Assembly (NCBI GenBank): GCA_017549105.1 | Contig: JAFYVN010000012.1 | Coordinates: 84,089-148,088 of the forward strand | Source of the DNA: Clostridia bacterium | GTDB taxonomy: Bacteria > Bacillota > Clostridia > Oscillospirales > Acutalibacteraceae | Length of the DNA stretch: 64,000 nucleotides | Reading direction: 5' to 3' | Shown: positions 10,652 through 19,978 of the stretch, in pieces | Layout of the letters: the number at the start of each line of letters is the position of its first letter | How positions within the stretch are numbered: the first letter of the stretch is position 1 | Made by a program: the position numbers and the translations under genes | The notes under the pieces: model-generated | What the model was told of the DNA's origin: nothing | What the model saw: the letters and a program-made list of their open reading frames with translations, nothing else | Databases searched by the model: none

Positions 10652-11671
10652 ATGACTTCAGTGTTTTTGTTTATAAAAAACATTTTTCACGGGGCAGTTG
10701 CGGTTGTTATGCTGATCCCGATTTTGTTTACAATGGGTGATGCGGGCAATCCTGACATTCCTGTTGAAACCTACCCCGAATCAACGAATCCCTACATAAC
10801 CGAATATCTTGATCCCGATATTTCCGCTCACCGTTCGGGCGGAGGAATTGCTCCTCAGAATACTTTGATGGCATTTGAAAATATTGTTGAGCAAGGCGAA
10901 GAACTTGGTGTCGATACACTTGAATTTGATGTTCAGATTACAAAAGACGGTGAGCTTGTTCTTCTTCATAATCTTACCTATGATGATACGTCAAATGCGG
11001 TTGAGGCTTTCGGCAGAAAGAATAACTATGTTTCTTCGCTTACTTTTGAGGAAGTTCAGGTGCTTAATCTCGGTGAAAACTTCAAGGGCAGCGGTGATTA
11101 TCCTTACCGCGGTCTGAGGGGTGACGATATCCCTTATAATCTCAGAGTTGTGACTTGTGACAGTATAATTGATTATGTTGAATCCAACAGCAAAGGCAAA
11201 AAGTATAATTATGTTATCGAGATAAAAAGTATCGGTCTTAACAGCTATAAGGCGGTTGACAAGCTTTATTCCGTGATAACCGAAAGAAATCTTCAGAACA
11301 GAGTAATCTGGTCAACTTTTGCACCCGATACTTCTGCCTATATGAAAGCGAAATATCCCGGAATTTCAAGAACGGCTGATGCAATAGAGGCAATCCAGTT
11401 TTATTTTTATTGCAGAATGGGTTGGAATTTGCAGGATGTAAGTCCGTCATATGTTGCGTTGCAGATACCTTATGGCGAAAATGCGCTTGATAATCTTATT
11501 AATCTCGGCACAAGAGAGCTTCTCAACTATGCTCACAAAAATAATATTGCCGTTCAGTATTGGACGATAAATAATGAAGAAGATATTATTCATCTTACCA
11601 AAAACGGAGCAGACTGTATAATGACGGATTATCCGCAAAGAGCGGTTGAAGCTGTGCAGTCATGCAGATAA
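10652..11671 (+). CDS. Membrane-anchored glycerophosphodiester phosphodiesterase
   Basis: Hydrolyses glycerophosphodiesters to glycerol-3-phosphate and an alcohol (GDPD family, TIM barrel). Family residues are visible: the HRSGGG..PQNT motif near residue 55, EFDVQ with TKDGELVLLHN, and a C-terminal WTINNEEDI..GADCIMTDYP segment. An N-terminal hydrophobic stretch (about residues 7-27) looks like a membrane anchor that places the enzyme outside the cell. I chose the ATG at 10652 because AAGGAG at 10638-10643 sits 8 bp before it; an in-frame GTG at 10643 overlaps that site. It leads an operon with the epimerase (11-bp gap) and the kinase, suggesting use of glycerol- or sugar-phosphate head groups. 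The true substrate is not known. Confidence 0.88.
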   Translation: MTSVFLFIKNIFHGAVAVVMLIPILFTMGDAGNPDIPVETYPESTNPYITEYLDPDISAHRSGGGIAPQNTLMAFENIVEQGEELGVDTLEFDVQITKDGELVLLHNLTYDDTSNAVEAFGRKNNYVSSLTFEEVQVLNLGENFKGSGDYPYRGLRGDDIPYNLRVVTCDSIIDYVESNSKGKKYNYVIEIKSIGLNSYKAVDKLYSVITERNLQNRVIWSTFAPDTSAYMKAKYPGISRTADAIEAIQFYFYCRMGWNLQDVSPSYVALQIPYGENALDNLINLGTRELLNYAHKNNIAVQYWTINNEEDIIHLTKNGADCIMTDYPQRAVEAVQSCR

Positions 11672-11682
11672 AGGAGAAAATT

Positions 11683-12360
11683 ATGAAAAAATATTTATCG
11701 GCATCCCTTATGTGTGCAGATTTAATGAACCTCAGAAGCAGTATCAGTGAACTTGAAAAGGCTGGTATCGATTATCTGCATCTCGATATTATGGATGGCA
11801 GTTTTGTGCCGAATATCACGCTCGGTTTTGATCTTGTGAATGCGATAAAAGAAGTTACGGATATTCCTCTGGATGTTCATATGATGGTGAATAAACCTTC
11901 GCAGTTCATTGACAGAATGAAGCTTGACTCAAACGACATTCTTTGCGTTCATTATGAATCCGATATTCATATTCACCGTACGCTTGAACAAATAAAAAAC
12001 AAAGGCATAAAGGCAGGTCTTGCGCTTAATCCTCAGACCCCGCCCGAAAGTCTGCAATACCTTACCGATTATATCGATATGGTGCTTGTTATGACTGTCA
12101 GCCCAGGATTTGCGGGTCAGAAGCTTTTTGCGGCAGCTGAAAGAAAAACTGCTGAAACACGCAGACTGCTCAATGAGTGGGGATGTAAAAATGTTCCCAT
12201 TGAGGTTGACGGTAATATCAGTGTTGAAAACGGCATAAAACTCAGCAAAAGCGGAGCGGAAATCTTTGTTCTCGGAACAAGCAGTCTGTTCCTTAAGGAT
12301 AAGAGCATAAGTCTTGCTGCCGATGATTTCAGAAAGGTGGTTGAAACCGATGTATTCTGA
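11683..12360 (+). CDS. rpe: Ribulose-phosphate 3-epimerase family protein
   Basis: Interconverts ribulose-5-phosphate and xylulose-5-phosphate, or a related pair such as allulose-6-phosphate and fructose-6-phosphate. Family motifs are present: LSASLMCAD at the N-terminus, HLDIMDGSFVPN with metal-binding His and Asp, DVHMMV, VMTVSPGFAGQ, and EVDGNIS near the C-terminus. It is 225 residues long, normal for the family. AAGGAG at 11671-11676 selects the ATG at 11683 over an upstream in-frame ATG at 11662 that overlaps the previous gene. It overlaps the next gene by 11 bp. Because the neighbour is a ribokinase-family enzyme rather than transketolase, an AlsE-like role in rare-sugar use is possible. 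Confidence 0.88.
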   Translation: MKKYLSASLMCADLMNLRSSISELEKAGIDYLHLDIMDGSFVPNITLGFDLVNAIKEVTDIPLDVHMMVNKPSQFIDRMKLDSNDILCVHYESDIHIHRTLEQIKNKGIKAGLALNPQTPPESLQYLTDYIDMVLVMTVSPGFAGQKLFAAAERKTAETRRLLNEWGCKNVPIEVDGNISVENGIKLSKSGAEIFVLGTSSLFLKDKSISLAADDFRKVVETDVF

Positions 12361-13258
12361 AATTAAAGCGGCAGTTGCAGGCAGCATCAATATGGATATG
12401 ATTCTCAATATGCAGAAAGTTCCCGAGGTCGGTGAAAACCTTACGGGAACTTCCTACGGTTATGCCAATGGCGGAAAAGGCGCCAATCAGGCAACGGTCC
12501 TTTCTCGCCTCGGCGCGCAAACAAAGATGATAGGCAAGGTTGCCGATGACGAAAACGGCAGACAGCTTATTGAAAATCTTGTGAATAACGGTATTGATGT
12601 TTCGGGAGTGTCAATCCAAGGAACCCAGACCGGTCTTGCTGTTATTATTCTTGACGGTGAGGGCAGAAACCGCATTGTTGTTTACGAAGGGGCAAATGCT
12701 GAAATCGATGCCAATGAAGCTGCTGATTGCATAACAGATGAACTCGACCTTCTGCTTGTTCAGTTTGAAACTGAAGAAAATGTTGTTGCCGAATGCGTGA
12801 ACAAAGCGGTGAAAAATAATGTTGTAACCGTTATCGACTGCGGTCCTGCTAAGAATTTTGCTCTTGAAAAAATGCAGGGTGCAACAATTATAACGCCCAA
12901 CGAAAGCGAAACAAAAGCTTTGACGGGTATTTATCCCGAAAGTGAAGACGATATTCTTGAAGCATCAAAAATCCTTCTTGAAAGAAGCAGAGCGAAATAT
13001 GCCGTGCTTAAACTCGGAGAAAGAGGATGCTCTGTCTGGGACGGTGATTCGCTCCGTTTAATGTCTTCGTATCCGAGCAAAGTTGTGGATACAACTGCGG
13101 CGGGTGATTGCTTTACAGCGGCAATGGCTCTTGAATATATCCGAAGCGGAGATGTTTATGCTGCCTGTGATATGGGCAATAAAGCGGGCAGTATAGCAGT
13201 CAGCCGAATGGGTGCAGATGCATCTGTACCGACTGTTGAAGAACTTAATAATTTTTAA
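12350..13258 (+). CDS. rbsK: Ribokinase-family (PfkB) sugar kinase
   Basis: Phosphorylates a free sugar, probably ribose, with ATP. The protein has the GGKGANQA motif near residue 40 that binds the sugar and the DTTAAGDCFTAA anion-hole and catalytic-base motif near residue 245. Its 302 residues match ribokinase. AAAGGTGG at 12333-12340 supports the ATG at 12350, inside the last codons of the epimerase gene, so the two are translationally coupled. A hairpin terminator follows the stop. No sugar transporter is adjacent, so the substrate assignment rests on family similarity only. Confidence 0.87.
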   Translation: MYSEIKAAVAGSINMDMILNMQKVPEVGENLTGTSYGYANGGKGANQATVLSRLGAQTKMIGKVADDENGRQLIENLVNNGIDVSGVSIQGTQTGLAVIILDGEGRNRIVVYEGANAEIDANEAADCITDELDLLLVQFETEENVVAECVNKAVKNNVVTVIDCGPAKNFALEKMQGATIITPNESETKALTGIYPESEDDILEASKILLERSRAKYAVLKLGERGCSVWDGDSLRLMSSYPSKVVDTTAAGDCFTAAMALEYIRSGDVYAACDMGNKAGSIAVSRMGADASVPTVEELNNF

Positions 13259-13266
13259 AAAACAAA

Positions 13267-13315
13267 GGGGATGTTTCACCGAAGAAGTGAGACATCCCCA
13301 TATTATTTTATTCTT
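13267..13315. terminator. Shared hairpin terminator between convergent genes
   Basis: GGGGATGTTTCAC pairs with GTGAGACATCCCC across a 7-base loop, with a T-rich flank on the plus side. It sits between the stops of the convergent kinase and glycosidase genes and can serve both. Confidence 0.8.
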
Positions 13316-15254
13316 CAATTACAACCATCTGATGAATGTTTACCTCAGGTACAGTGAATTTTACTTTACTGTCGGTGTATTCAAAATCAAGTTTTTCTTC
13401 CGACGGTGCAAGATAAACATTTGAGGGCTTTGAACCGGTTTTTGCGCTGCATTCAACGTTATAAAGAGGAACGGTATCTTCGATAACCTCGGTGTTTGTG
13501 CCTCTGACAGATGTGTGGGCAAAAAGCAGATGAAGAATATTTCTCTTTTCGCTTTCCTGCCTTGTGTATGTAACAACGGCTCTGTCGGGAATTGCAGCGG
13601 TAACCGTTGCATCGTCACCCATAAGAGTTTTTGCAACGTGTGTGAAAATTTCCTTGAAGCAGAGGTGACCGCCGGTTGCATATGCGGTAAAGATATCCCA
13701 TCCGATGTATGCAACATTGCCTTTGATTGCAATTCCGGGGAAGCTTTCGTCGGGATTGTTGGGAGCGTGTATGTGAGAGCAGAAATGCTCGAGAGTTCTG
13801 TTGAAATAAGGGTTCTGCATATATGCCGCAACCTGACAGTCTTTTGCTTCAAATTTATAAGAATTGCAGCGCATAACGTATTCTGTTGTGCCGTTGACAG
13901 TATCGAAACAAGGAATGAAATAGGTCGGGCTGAATTCGTTTATGCCTTTGTACTCCGCACCGATATCAAGGAAGAAATTGCCGTCTTTTATAAGAGCTTC
14001 ACCGCTTGCAATAATTTTTCCGCCGTTTTCGGCAAAGGTTTTGATTTTTTCAATTGTTTTATCCGAAAGTCCGCCTACATCGGGAAGAACAAGCATCTTA
14101 TATTTTGAAAAATCCATTGCGCTGTCAATGAAATTATACAGATAATTATTCTCAAGCAGCATTCTGTTTGCACCGAAATCGGCTCTGTGGTCACGGTTGC
14201 CTGTGAGCGATTCTGCACTTAATACGGCAATATCTGCAACATTGACTGCACCGTTGAGCCACGGCTCTTTTTCTTCGATAAGAGAATAAGCCTTGCCTAT
14301 GAGATTGTAGGTTGACATATTCATATCACCGAGCGGATGCATCTGATCTCCGATTGAGCAGCCCGCACCGTTTGCAACGCTCAGAGCAGTTTCGTAAATA
14401 AGAGCGTTAGGATGTTTGAAACCGCCGAATTCACCCCAGCTGTGGTGGAATTTACCGGTCATTCCGAGATAATCTGCGTCTTTGAGTGAGCGCACATAAG
14501 CTGCGGAAAGCGGAAAGTGGTCGTAACCCCAACCGCCTGTGGGAAGGCTTTCGAGTTCAAGATGACTGTTGCTTTCGATAAAATTATAATCACCCTTTGG
14601 AATGTGACCGCTGTTGTGGAAAACAGTTGCCGTGTCACTGTGTTTTCTGACAGCGGCATTTGTGGCTTCGATGTATTTGTAAAGAGTTTTAACTGCAAAA
14701 TTCCAACGGTCGTCTTCATTGTTGATGTCCAGTCCGAGTTCCTTCATATCAGCTCTGCATTTGTCGCAGTAGCATTCTCTGGCTGCAATGATGTCGAGGA
14801 AGATTCCGCAGGGGTTATATTTGACCATAACCTCTTCAATCTGAGCGCAGAGAAAATCAAGATATCCCGTGTTGAAGCAAAGGTGATGAAAATGAACTTC
14901 GTTTTCGAATTCTTCTTGCTCTTTTTTGTCCGGTGAGCAAACATAACGCCATTCGGGGCGCTTGATGAATTCTTTTTCGTCGTATCCTGCCGAAATATAT
15001 ACGGGTGCATTAACGTCAATTTCCTTGCAGGCTTCAAGCTGTGCACCGAGAAGATCAAAATCAAGGCAAGGGTGCATTTCATTAACATCTGTGGGATGAT
15101 ACGACCATCCGTGATGGCATTTTGAGAAGACTGTTATTGAGTTGACGTGACCTGCTTTGAGTGCAGCCTGAAACTGCTCTTTGGAAAAGTTTGTTCCTAC
15201 TGGTATTGTGCCGTTTGTATGAAAATCAAGATGAACCTGTCTTTTTCTGAGCAT
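13308..15254 (-). CDS. Hypothetical glycoside hydrolase (GHL6-like, beta-galactosidase fold)
   Basis: A 648-residue protein without a signal peptide. The N-terminal third resembles the GHL6 family of putative TIM-barrel glycosidases (VHLDFHTNGTIP, then FSKCHHGW and GIFLDIIAARECYCDKC). The middle holds GWGYDHFPLSAAYVR and a glutamine-amidotransferase-like stretch (MLVLPDVGGLSD, GKIIASGEAL) typical of the GH42 trimerisation fold. The C-terminus is beta-rich. AGGAG lies 8 bp before the ATG. The gene stands alone on the minus strand next to a sugar isomerase-like gene. Cytoplasmic glycan breakdown is inferred; no activity can be read from sequence. Confidence 0.72.
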   Translation of the reverse strand: MLRKRQVHLDFHTNGTIPVGTNFSKEQFQAALKAGHVNSITVFSKCHHGWSYHPTDVNEMHPCLDFDLLGAQLEACKEIDVNAPVYISAGYDEKEFIKRPEWRYVCSPDKKEQEEFENEVHFHHLCFNTGYLDFLCAQIEEVMVKYNPCGIFLDIIAARECYCDKCRADMKELGLDINNEDDRWNFAVKTLYKYIEATNAAVRKHSDTATVFHNSGHIPKGDYNFIESNSHLELESLPTGGWGYDHFPLSAAYVRSLKDADYLGMTGKFHHSWGEFGGFKHPNALIYETALSVANGAGCSIGDQMHPLGDMNMSTYNLIGKAYSLIEEKEPWLNGAVNVADIAVLSAESLTGNRDHRADFGANRMLLENNYLYNFIDSAMDFSKYKMLVLPDVGGLSDKTIEKIKTFAENGGKIIASGEALIKDGNFFLDIGAEYKGINEFSPTYFIPCFDTVNGTTEYVMRCNSYKFEAKDCQVAAYMQNPYFNRTLEHFCSHIHAPNNPDESFPGIAIKGNVAYIGWDIFTAYATGGHLCFKEIFTHVAKTLMGDDATVTAAIPDRAVVTYTRQESEKRNILHLLFAHTSVRGTNTEVIEDTVPLYNVECSAKTGSKPSNVYLAPSEEKLDFEYTDSKVKFTVPEVNIHQMVVIEE

Positions 15255-15294
15255 AGCTTGTTTCTCCTATATATTATTTATAGTTTATGCCTTT

Positions 15295-15323
15295 ATTATA
15301 TATGTACTTTCTTGAAATTTCAA
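15295..15323 (-). promoter_or_regulatory. Promoter of the GHL6-like glycosidase gene
   Basis: On the minus strand TTGAAA and TATAAT are separated by 17 bp, about 40 bp upstream of the start codon. Confidence 0.7.
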
Positions 15324-15325
15324 CA

Positions 15326-15354
15326 TTGTTTTTTGGCGTGCAATGTGGTAAACT
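15326..15354 (+). promoter_or_regulatory. Promoter candidate for the isomerase-ABC operon
   Basis: TTGTTT and TAAACT at 17-bp spacing lie about 30 bp before the GTG start. It is back to back with the minus-strand promoter. Confidence 0.5.
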
Positions 15355-15386
15355 GAAAACCAATATGTTTTAATGGGGGAGTTCGG

Positions 15387-16133
15387 GTGCGTTTCGGTTT
15401 TACTTCAACAACACTAAGGCAAATCAGGAACATCGAAAAAATTGTTGAGATTGCAAAACGTGTTGGTGCGGAATGTATCGAATGGGGCGGAGATATTCAC
15501 GTTACGGATATCGAAACTGCCAAAAGAGCAAAAATTCTCTGCGACAAAGCCGGTATACGTATTTGTTCCTACGGCAGTTATTACCGTGTCGGAAGCGGTA
15601 ATGAAGCAGAGTGGAGAAAAATATGTGAAATTGCAAGTGCGATGAATGCGGAAACAGTTCGCGTATGGCTCGGAAAAGCCGACAGCGAAAAGACTGATGA
15701 CGAAACATACACAAGGCTTGTTGCCGATGCAAAATCCATGTGCACCGTTGCTGCTGAATACGGCATAAATGTTTGCCCCGAATGCCACGGTAATACATAC
15801 AACAACAATACCGACGCTTTTCTGAAAATCCGTCAGGATGTCGGTTTTGATAATTTTACAACCTATTTTCAGTCGCTTTACAGACGTAAGGAATACGACC
15901 TCGACCGCATAGAAAGAACTCTGCCGTATATCGGCTGTGTTCACGTATCATATTTTGAACAGTTCAGAGAGCAGTTTCCGAAACTTGATCCGTGCTATAT
16001 GGATGAACTTCTCAAAAAACTTTCGGAATGCGGATATGACGGTGATGTGCTTGTGGAATTTGTATTTTTTTCATATCGGTACGGTATGCCGTCGGAACTG
16101 AAAAAAGAATTGAAAAAACTTAAAAATAATTGA
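15387..16133 (+). CDS. Sugar phosphate isomerase/epimerase-like TIM barrel protein
   Basis: A 248-residue member of the xylose isomerase-like/AP-endonuclease-2 fold. It starts with the usual first strand (MRFGFTSTTLR) and carries CIEWGGDIHV, VCPECHGNTY, CVHVSYFEQ and DVLVEFVF, which supply the His and Glu residues that typically bind a divalent metal. The start is a GTG at 15387 with a GGGGGA ribosome site. Stop and next start are separated by 32 bp, so co-transcription with the ABC exporter genes is likely, although the functional link is not obvious. The substrate is unknown. Confidence 0.75.
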   Translation: MRFGFTSTTLRQIRNIEKIVEIAKRVGAECIEWGGDIHVTDIETAKRAKILCDKAGIRICSYGSYYRVGSGNEAEWRKICEIASAMNAETVRVWLGKADSEKTDDETYTRLVADAKSMCTVAAEYGINVCPECHGNTYNNNTDAFLKIRQDVGFDNFTTYFQSLYRRKEYDLDRIERTLPYIGCVHVSYFEQFREQFPKLDPCYMDELLKKLSECGYDGDVLVEFVFFSYRYGMPSELKKELKKLKNN

Positions 16134-16165
16134 TACCGACTATTGTGTGAAAGGGGGAGTATCTG

Positions 16166-17983
16166 ATGAGCCATAAGCTGAAAAAAGAGAAAGGTTCTTC
16201 TTTTAAAAATGTTATATATGCTCTCAAAACCGTGCATCAGTGTGCACCGCTTCTGACATCTTCGTTTGTTATTGTTCAGACGGCGCATTGGTTTTTTACA
16301 AGATTTATACAGGAAATTCTGTTTCTCAAACTTCTTCTCGGACTCATCGAAAACGGTGGCAGCTTCAAGGAGTTTGCTTTTCTTGTCTGCCTATTTGCAG
16401 GTGCCGGACTTCTTGCAAAAGGCACGGATTGCCTTACCGACTATTTTGTGTGCACAAGGTTGAAATATGTCTATAAAAATCTTAATGACCGCATTTTCAG
16501 AAAAGCGGTCAGAGTTGATATGGCTTGTTATGAAACTCCGGAATTTTATGATAAATATAAGCGTGCAACCGAGATAGTTTCTAATGACCACTTCCATGCA
16601 TTCTGCTATAATTTTGCAAATGTTTTTGCGGGGACAGTTACCTCGGTATTCCTTGTTATCTATGTCGTTTCAATCGATTACAGATTGCTTTTTATCCTTC
16701 TTTTTGCAGTGGCGGTTGTTATTGCGGGTTCAATAAAGGGTAAACTCGAGGTAAAAAAAGACAGAGAGATGACATCTCACAAGCGATCAAAGGAATATGT
16801 AAAAAGAACTGTATTTTTGCGTGATTTTGCAAAGGATATCCGTACTTCGGGCATCTATGATGTTATGCATAACCGATTCAGAACCGCTGTTGAAAAAAAC
16901 AGAGAAATTATCAAAAACTACGGTGTCAGAATGATGATTCTTGAGGTTATCGGCGGAATTTTCGGCAGGGCATTACCCGTTGTTTCAGCTTATTCTTATG
17001 CTGCTTACCGTTTTGTGTGGAAACGTAATCTTGCGATTTCGGATTTCTCGGTTATTGTAACTGCCGTAAGCAACCTCAAGGATGTGCTCAACAATCTCAG
17101 CGATGCAGTTGCAAAGCTCCGCCAGGAAGCCGAGTATTTTGCAAATCTGAAAGAGTTTATGGAATATGAGTCCAAGGTTGTCGGCAGTGATAAAAAAGCG
17201 GATGAGCTTGAAACTCTCGAATTCAAAGATGTTCATTTTACTTATCCGGGTGCAAAAAAAGCTTCCCTTAAAGGTTTGTCGTTTAAAATAAATAAAGGCG
17301 AAACAGTTGCGGTTGTCGGCAAAAACGGTGCCGGCAAAACAACGTTTGTAAAGCTTCTTCTGCGTTTTTATGACCCTGACAGCGGTGTTATTCTTTATAA
17401 CGGAACCGATATACGTGATTACGATGTTCAGTCTCTTCGTGAACGGCTTGCAACTGTTTTTCAGGATTACAAGGTGTTTGCTCTTACGGTTAACGAAAAT
17501 GTGCTTTGCCGTGAAATTCAGGAAGAATCAGATCGTATTGCCGTTGAATCTGCTTTAAGATCAGCAGGTATTTATGAACGTATATCGTCGCTCCCCGAGA
17601 AGAGCGAAACGGTGTTTACCCGTGAGTTTGACGAAAAAGGCACGGGTCTATCGGGCGGTGAGCAGCAGAAACTCTGCGCAGCAAGAATGTTTGCAAAAGA
17701 TTTTGACCTTGCGATACTTGATGAACCGTCTTCTGCACTTGACCCGATTGCGGAATATAAAATGTACGAAAGTCTTATTGAGGCAACAAAAGATAAGACT
17801 GTTATATATATTTCCCACCGTCTTTCGAGTGCCGTTCTTTCGGACAGAGTTTGTGTGTTTGAAAACGGTAAGGTAAGCGAAAGCGGAACTCACGAAAAGC
17901 TTATGGAAGACGGTAAAGGTTATTTCGAAATGTTCACTCTTCAGGCATCGAGCTATAAAGACGGTGAAAGGAGTGTGGGCTGA
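16166..17983 (+). CDS. ABC exporter subunit 1 (fused permease and ATPase)
   Basis: A 605-residue half transporter with an N-terminal six-helix membrane domain (about 1-330) and a C-terminal ATPase. Walker A GKNGAGKT is at 385-392, the signature LSGGE starts at 495, Walker B LDEP is at 518, and the switch His sits in YISHRLSS. All catalytic residues are intact. It starts at an ATG with GGGGGAG upstream. It is followed, almost without gap, by a second half transporter, so the two probably form a heterodimeric exporter. The substrate could be a peptide, lipid or drug; nothing nearby decides this. Confidence 0.9.
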   Translation: MSHKLKKEKGSSFKNVIYALKTVHQCAPLLTSSFVIVQTAHWFFTRFIQEILFLKLLLGLIENGGSFKEFAFLVCLFAGAGLLAKGTDCLTDYFVCTRLKYVYKNLNDRIFRKAVRVDMACYETPEFYDKYKRATEIVSNDHFHAFCYNFANVFAGTVTSVFLVIYVVSIDYRLLFILLFAVAVVIAGSIKGKLEVKKDREMTSHKRSKEYVKRTVFLRDFAKDIRTSGIYDVMHNRFRTAVEKNREIIKNYGVRMMILEVIGGIFGRALPVVSAYSYAAYRFVWKRNLAISDFSVIVTAVSNLKDVLNNLSDAVAKLRQEAEYFANLKEFMEYESKVVGSDKKADELETLEFKDVHFTYPGAKKASLKGLSFKINKGETVAVVGKNGAGKTTFVKLLLRFYDPDSGVILYNGTDIRDYDVQSLRERLATVFQDYKVFALTVNENVLCREIQEESDRIAVESALRSAGIYERISSLPEKSETVFTREFDEKGTGLSGGEQQKLCAARMFAKDFDLAILDEPSSALDPIAEYKMYESLIEATKDKTVIYISHRLSSAVLSDRVCVFENGKVSESGTHEKLMEDGKGYFEMFTLQASSYKDGERSVG

Positions 17984-17984
17984 T

Positions 17985-19775
17985 ATGAAAAAAGGAATAA
18001 AGCAGACGCACAGCACTGTCTCTAATATATTCTTTATGCTTAAACTGATGTTCAAGGTATCGCCGTGGCTTGTAATCGGTGAGATTTTTGAGCAGGTTAT
18101 GGGTGCGCTGCCGAGTAAACTGATAGCGGTTATCGGTCTTAAATACATAATTGACGAAGTTCAGAACGGCGGAGAACCCAAGAGGATAATTTTCGGCATT
18201 GCCGCAATGCTTGCGGTTATTGTTGTGTGCGAAATATTTACCAATGTTTTTTATGAGCTTTTTGTTCATAGAGAACGTGAAAAAATGGATCTCGGAATAC
18301 AATCCGTATTTTATGAGAAAGCGGCAAAGCTTGATATGTCAAAATACGATGATCCGGGATTTTACAGCGATTTTATTCTTTCGATTGAAAACACGGCAGA
18401 TAACCTGAGGAATGTTCTTGATCTTGTCAGAGGGTATGTCGAGCAGCTTATTTCGTTTGTTGCGGTTGCTGCAATTATGTTTTCGATTGACCCTGCCTGC
18501 CTTGCTATTGTGCTTATTTCGGTTATTCTTTTTATTCCCCTCGGTAAATATACGGGCAGTCTTCAGACGGAGCGAAGAGAAGCCGTAACCGAAAAGCACC
18601 GCCGAGGCGATTATTTTGCAAGAATATTCTATCTTCCCGACTATGCGGGAGAAATAAGAACAAGCGGGATATATCCGCTTCTTCGTAAACGCTTCAATGA
18701 AAGTGCGGATGACGTCATAAAAACACAGAAAAGATATATCAGAAAGCTTGACGGTTTGTTCTTTATTCAGGAATTTTCGGTTCAGGTTATCGGATTTATG
18801 CTCATTCTCAGTCTTTATATCGGATATCAGACTATTGTTACGGAAAAAATGTCGGCGGGCGATTTTGTTGCAACTTTCAACGGTGCTGTTCAGATCGGCG
18901 CAAGTGTTCTTTATCTTACTGTTTACAGCCTCAGAAATTTCACCGAGCGATCAAAGATGATTGAAAAATGCCGTAACTTCCTTGCTGTTGAAAGCAAAAT
19001 TATCGATGGAAAACACATTGCAAAGAACGGCAAACCCGAAACAATCAGTGTAGAAAATGTGTCGTTTGCTTATGAAGGTAACGATAGGGATTGTATAAAC
19101 GGTATATCGTTTGAAATCAAGCCGGGCGAAAAAATCGCGCTTGTCGGTTATAACGGTGCAGGAAAGACCACGCTTACCAATCTTATCCTTCGTCTTTATG
19201 ATGTAAAAGACGGTTCAATTAAAATAGGTGGCAGAGATATAAGAGAAGAAACCGTTATGAGTCACAGGGCAAGGTTTGCTGCCGTTTTTCAGGATTTCAG
19301 TCTTTTTGGCGCAACTGTCGGAGAGAATGTTGCAATGACAACTGAGCATGACAGCGACAGGGTGCTTGAAGCACTTAAACTTGCGGGGTTCAGCAAAGAG
19401 CTTCCCAACGGTGCGGATACCATATTGCTCAAGGAGTTTGATGATGACGGCCTTATGCTTTCGGGCGGTGAACAGCAGAAGCTCGCAATTGCAAGAGTTT
19501 TTTATAAGCAGTGTCCCTATATCATCCTCGATGAGCCTTCTGCCAATCTTGACCCCGTTTCGGAATATGAACTCAACAAAGCGATAAGCGACGGTTGTGA
19601 AGACAGAACGGTTATCTTTATTTCTCACAGGCTTTCAACAACCCGTCACGCAGACAGAATTATTATGCTCGAAAACGGCAGAATAGTTGAACTCGGCAGT
19701 CACGACGAGCTTATGAAAAAAGACGGCAAGTACGCATATATGTTCCGTCTGCAGGCTGAAAAGTATACGGTCTGA
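17985..19775 (+). CDS. ABC exporter subunit 2 (fused permease and ATPase)
   Basis: The partner of the preceding half transporter, 596 residues, same architecture: membrane domain then ATPase with GYNGAGKT at 388, LSGGE starting at 492, LDEPSANLDP and FISHRLST. Neither member of the pair has a degenerate nucleotide site, unlike many heterodimeric exporters. I prefer the ATG at 17985, one base after the previous stop, because AAGGAG ends 11 bp upstream; an in-frame GTG at 17964 would overlap the previous gene. The next transcription unit has its own promoter 31 bp after the stop. Confidence 0.9.
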   Translation: MKKGIKQTHSTVSNIFFMLKLMFKVSPWLVIGEIFEQVMGALPSKLIAVIGLKYIIDEVQNGGEPKRIIFGIAAMLAVIVVCEIFTNVFYELFVHREREKMDLGIQSVFYEKAAKLDMSKYDDPGFYSDFILSIENTADNLRNVLDLVRGYVEQLISFVAVAAIMFSIDPACLAIVLISVILFIPLGKYTGSLQTERREAVTEKHRRGDYFARIFYLPDYAGEIRTSGIYPLLRKRFNESADDVIKTQKRYIRKLDGLFFIQEFSVQVIGFMLILSLYIGYQTIVTEKMSAGDFVATFNGAVQIGASVLYLTVYSLRNFTERSKMIEKCRNFLAVESKIIDGKHIAKNGKPETISVENVSFAYEGNDRDCINGISFEIKPGEKIALVGYNGAGKTTLTNLILRLYDVKDGSIKIGGRDIREETVMSHRARFAAVFQDFSLFGATVGENVAMTTEHDSDRVLEALKLAGFSKELPNGADTILLKEFDDDGLMLSGGEQQKLAIARVFYKQCPYIILDEPSANLDPVSEYELNKAISDGCEDRTVIFISHRLSTTRHADRIIMLENGRIVELGSHDELMKKDGKYAYMFRLQAEKYTV

Positions 19776-19806
19776 GTCGTAAATATGTAATATTTTTAAA
19801 TGTCTA

Positions 19807-19835
19807 TTGACAAAATTGGCAAAAGAGTGTATTAT
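19807..19835 (+). promoter_or_regulatory. Strong promoter of the aryl-pyruvate fermentation operon
   Basis: A perfect TTGACA is followed after 17 bp by TATTAT. The start codon lies more than 140 bp further on, leaving a long leader RNA. Confidence 0.8.
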
Positions 19836-19895
19836 AGAAAACACTTTAATACACAAAAGCTTTAAAGCTTTAAAGGTCAAAACAGACACAGAGAA

Positions 19896-19941
19896 CAGAG
19901 TGACGTGGCTTTTTGCTTCGCCACTCTGAATTGTGTTTTTT
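19896..19941 (+). promoter_or_regulatory. Leader hairpin with U-run, candidate attenuator
   Basis: In the leader of the acyl-CoA synthetase operon, CAGAGTG pairs with CACTCTG around an inner GC-rich stem, and a TTTTTT run follows 10 bases later. It lies between promoter and start codon, so it could be an attenuator. The stem has a bulge and the U-run is not immediately adjacent, so confidence is limited. I see no T-box sequence. Confidence 0.45.
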
Positions 19942-19978
19942 ACATTAATTCACAAAACAATTTAAGGAATGATAAAAT

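Noticed and set aside
13515-14108. 197-codon plus-strand ORF inside the GHL6-like gene
   Set aside because: It is antisense to a well-supported gene, with Cys/Phe-rich composition typical of shadow frames and no ribosome site.
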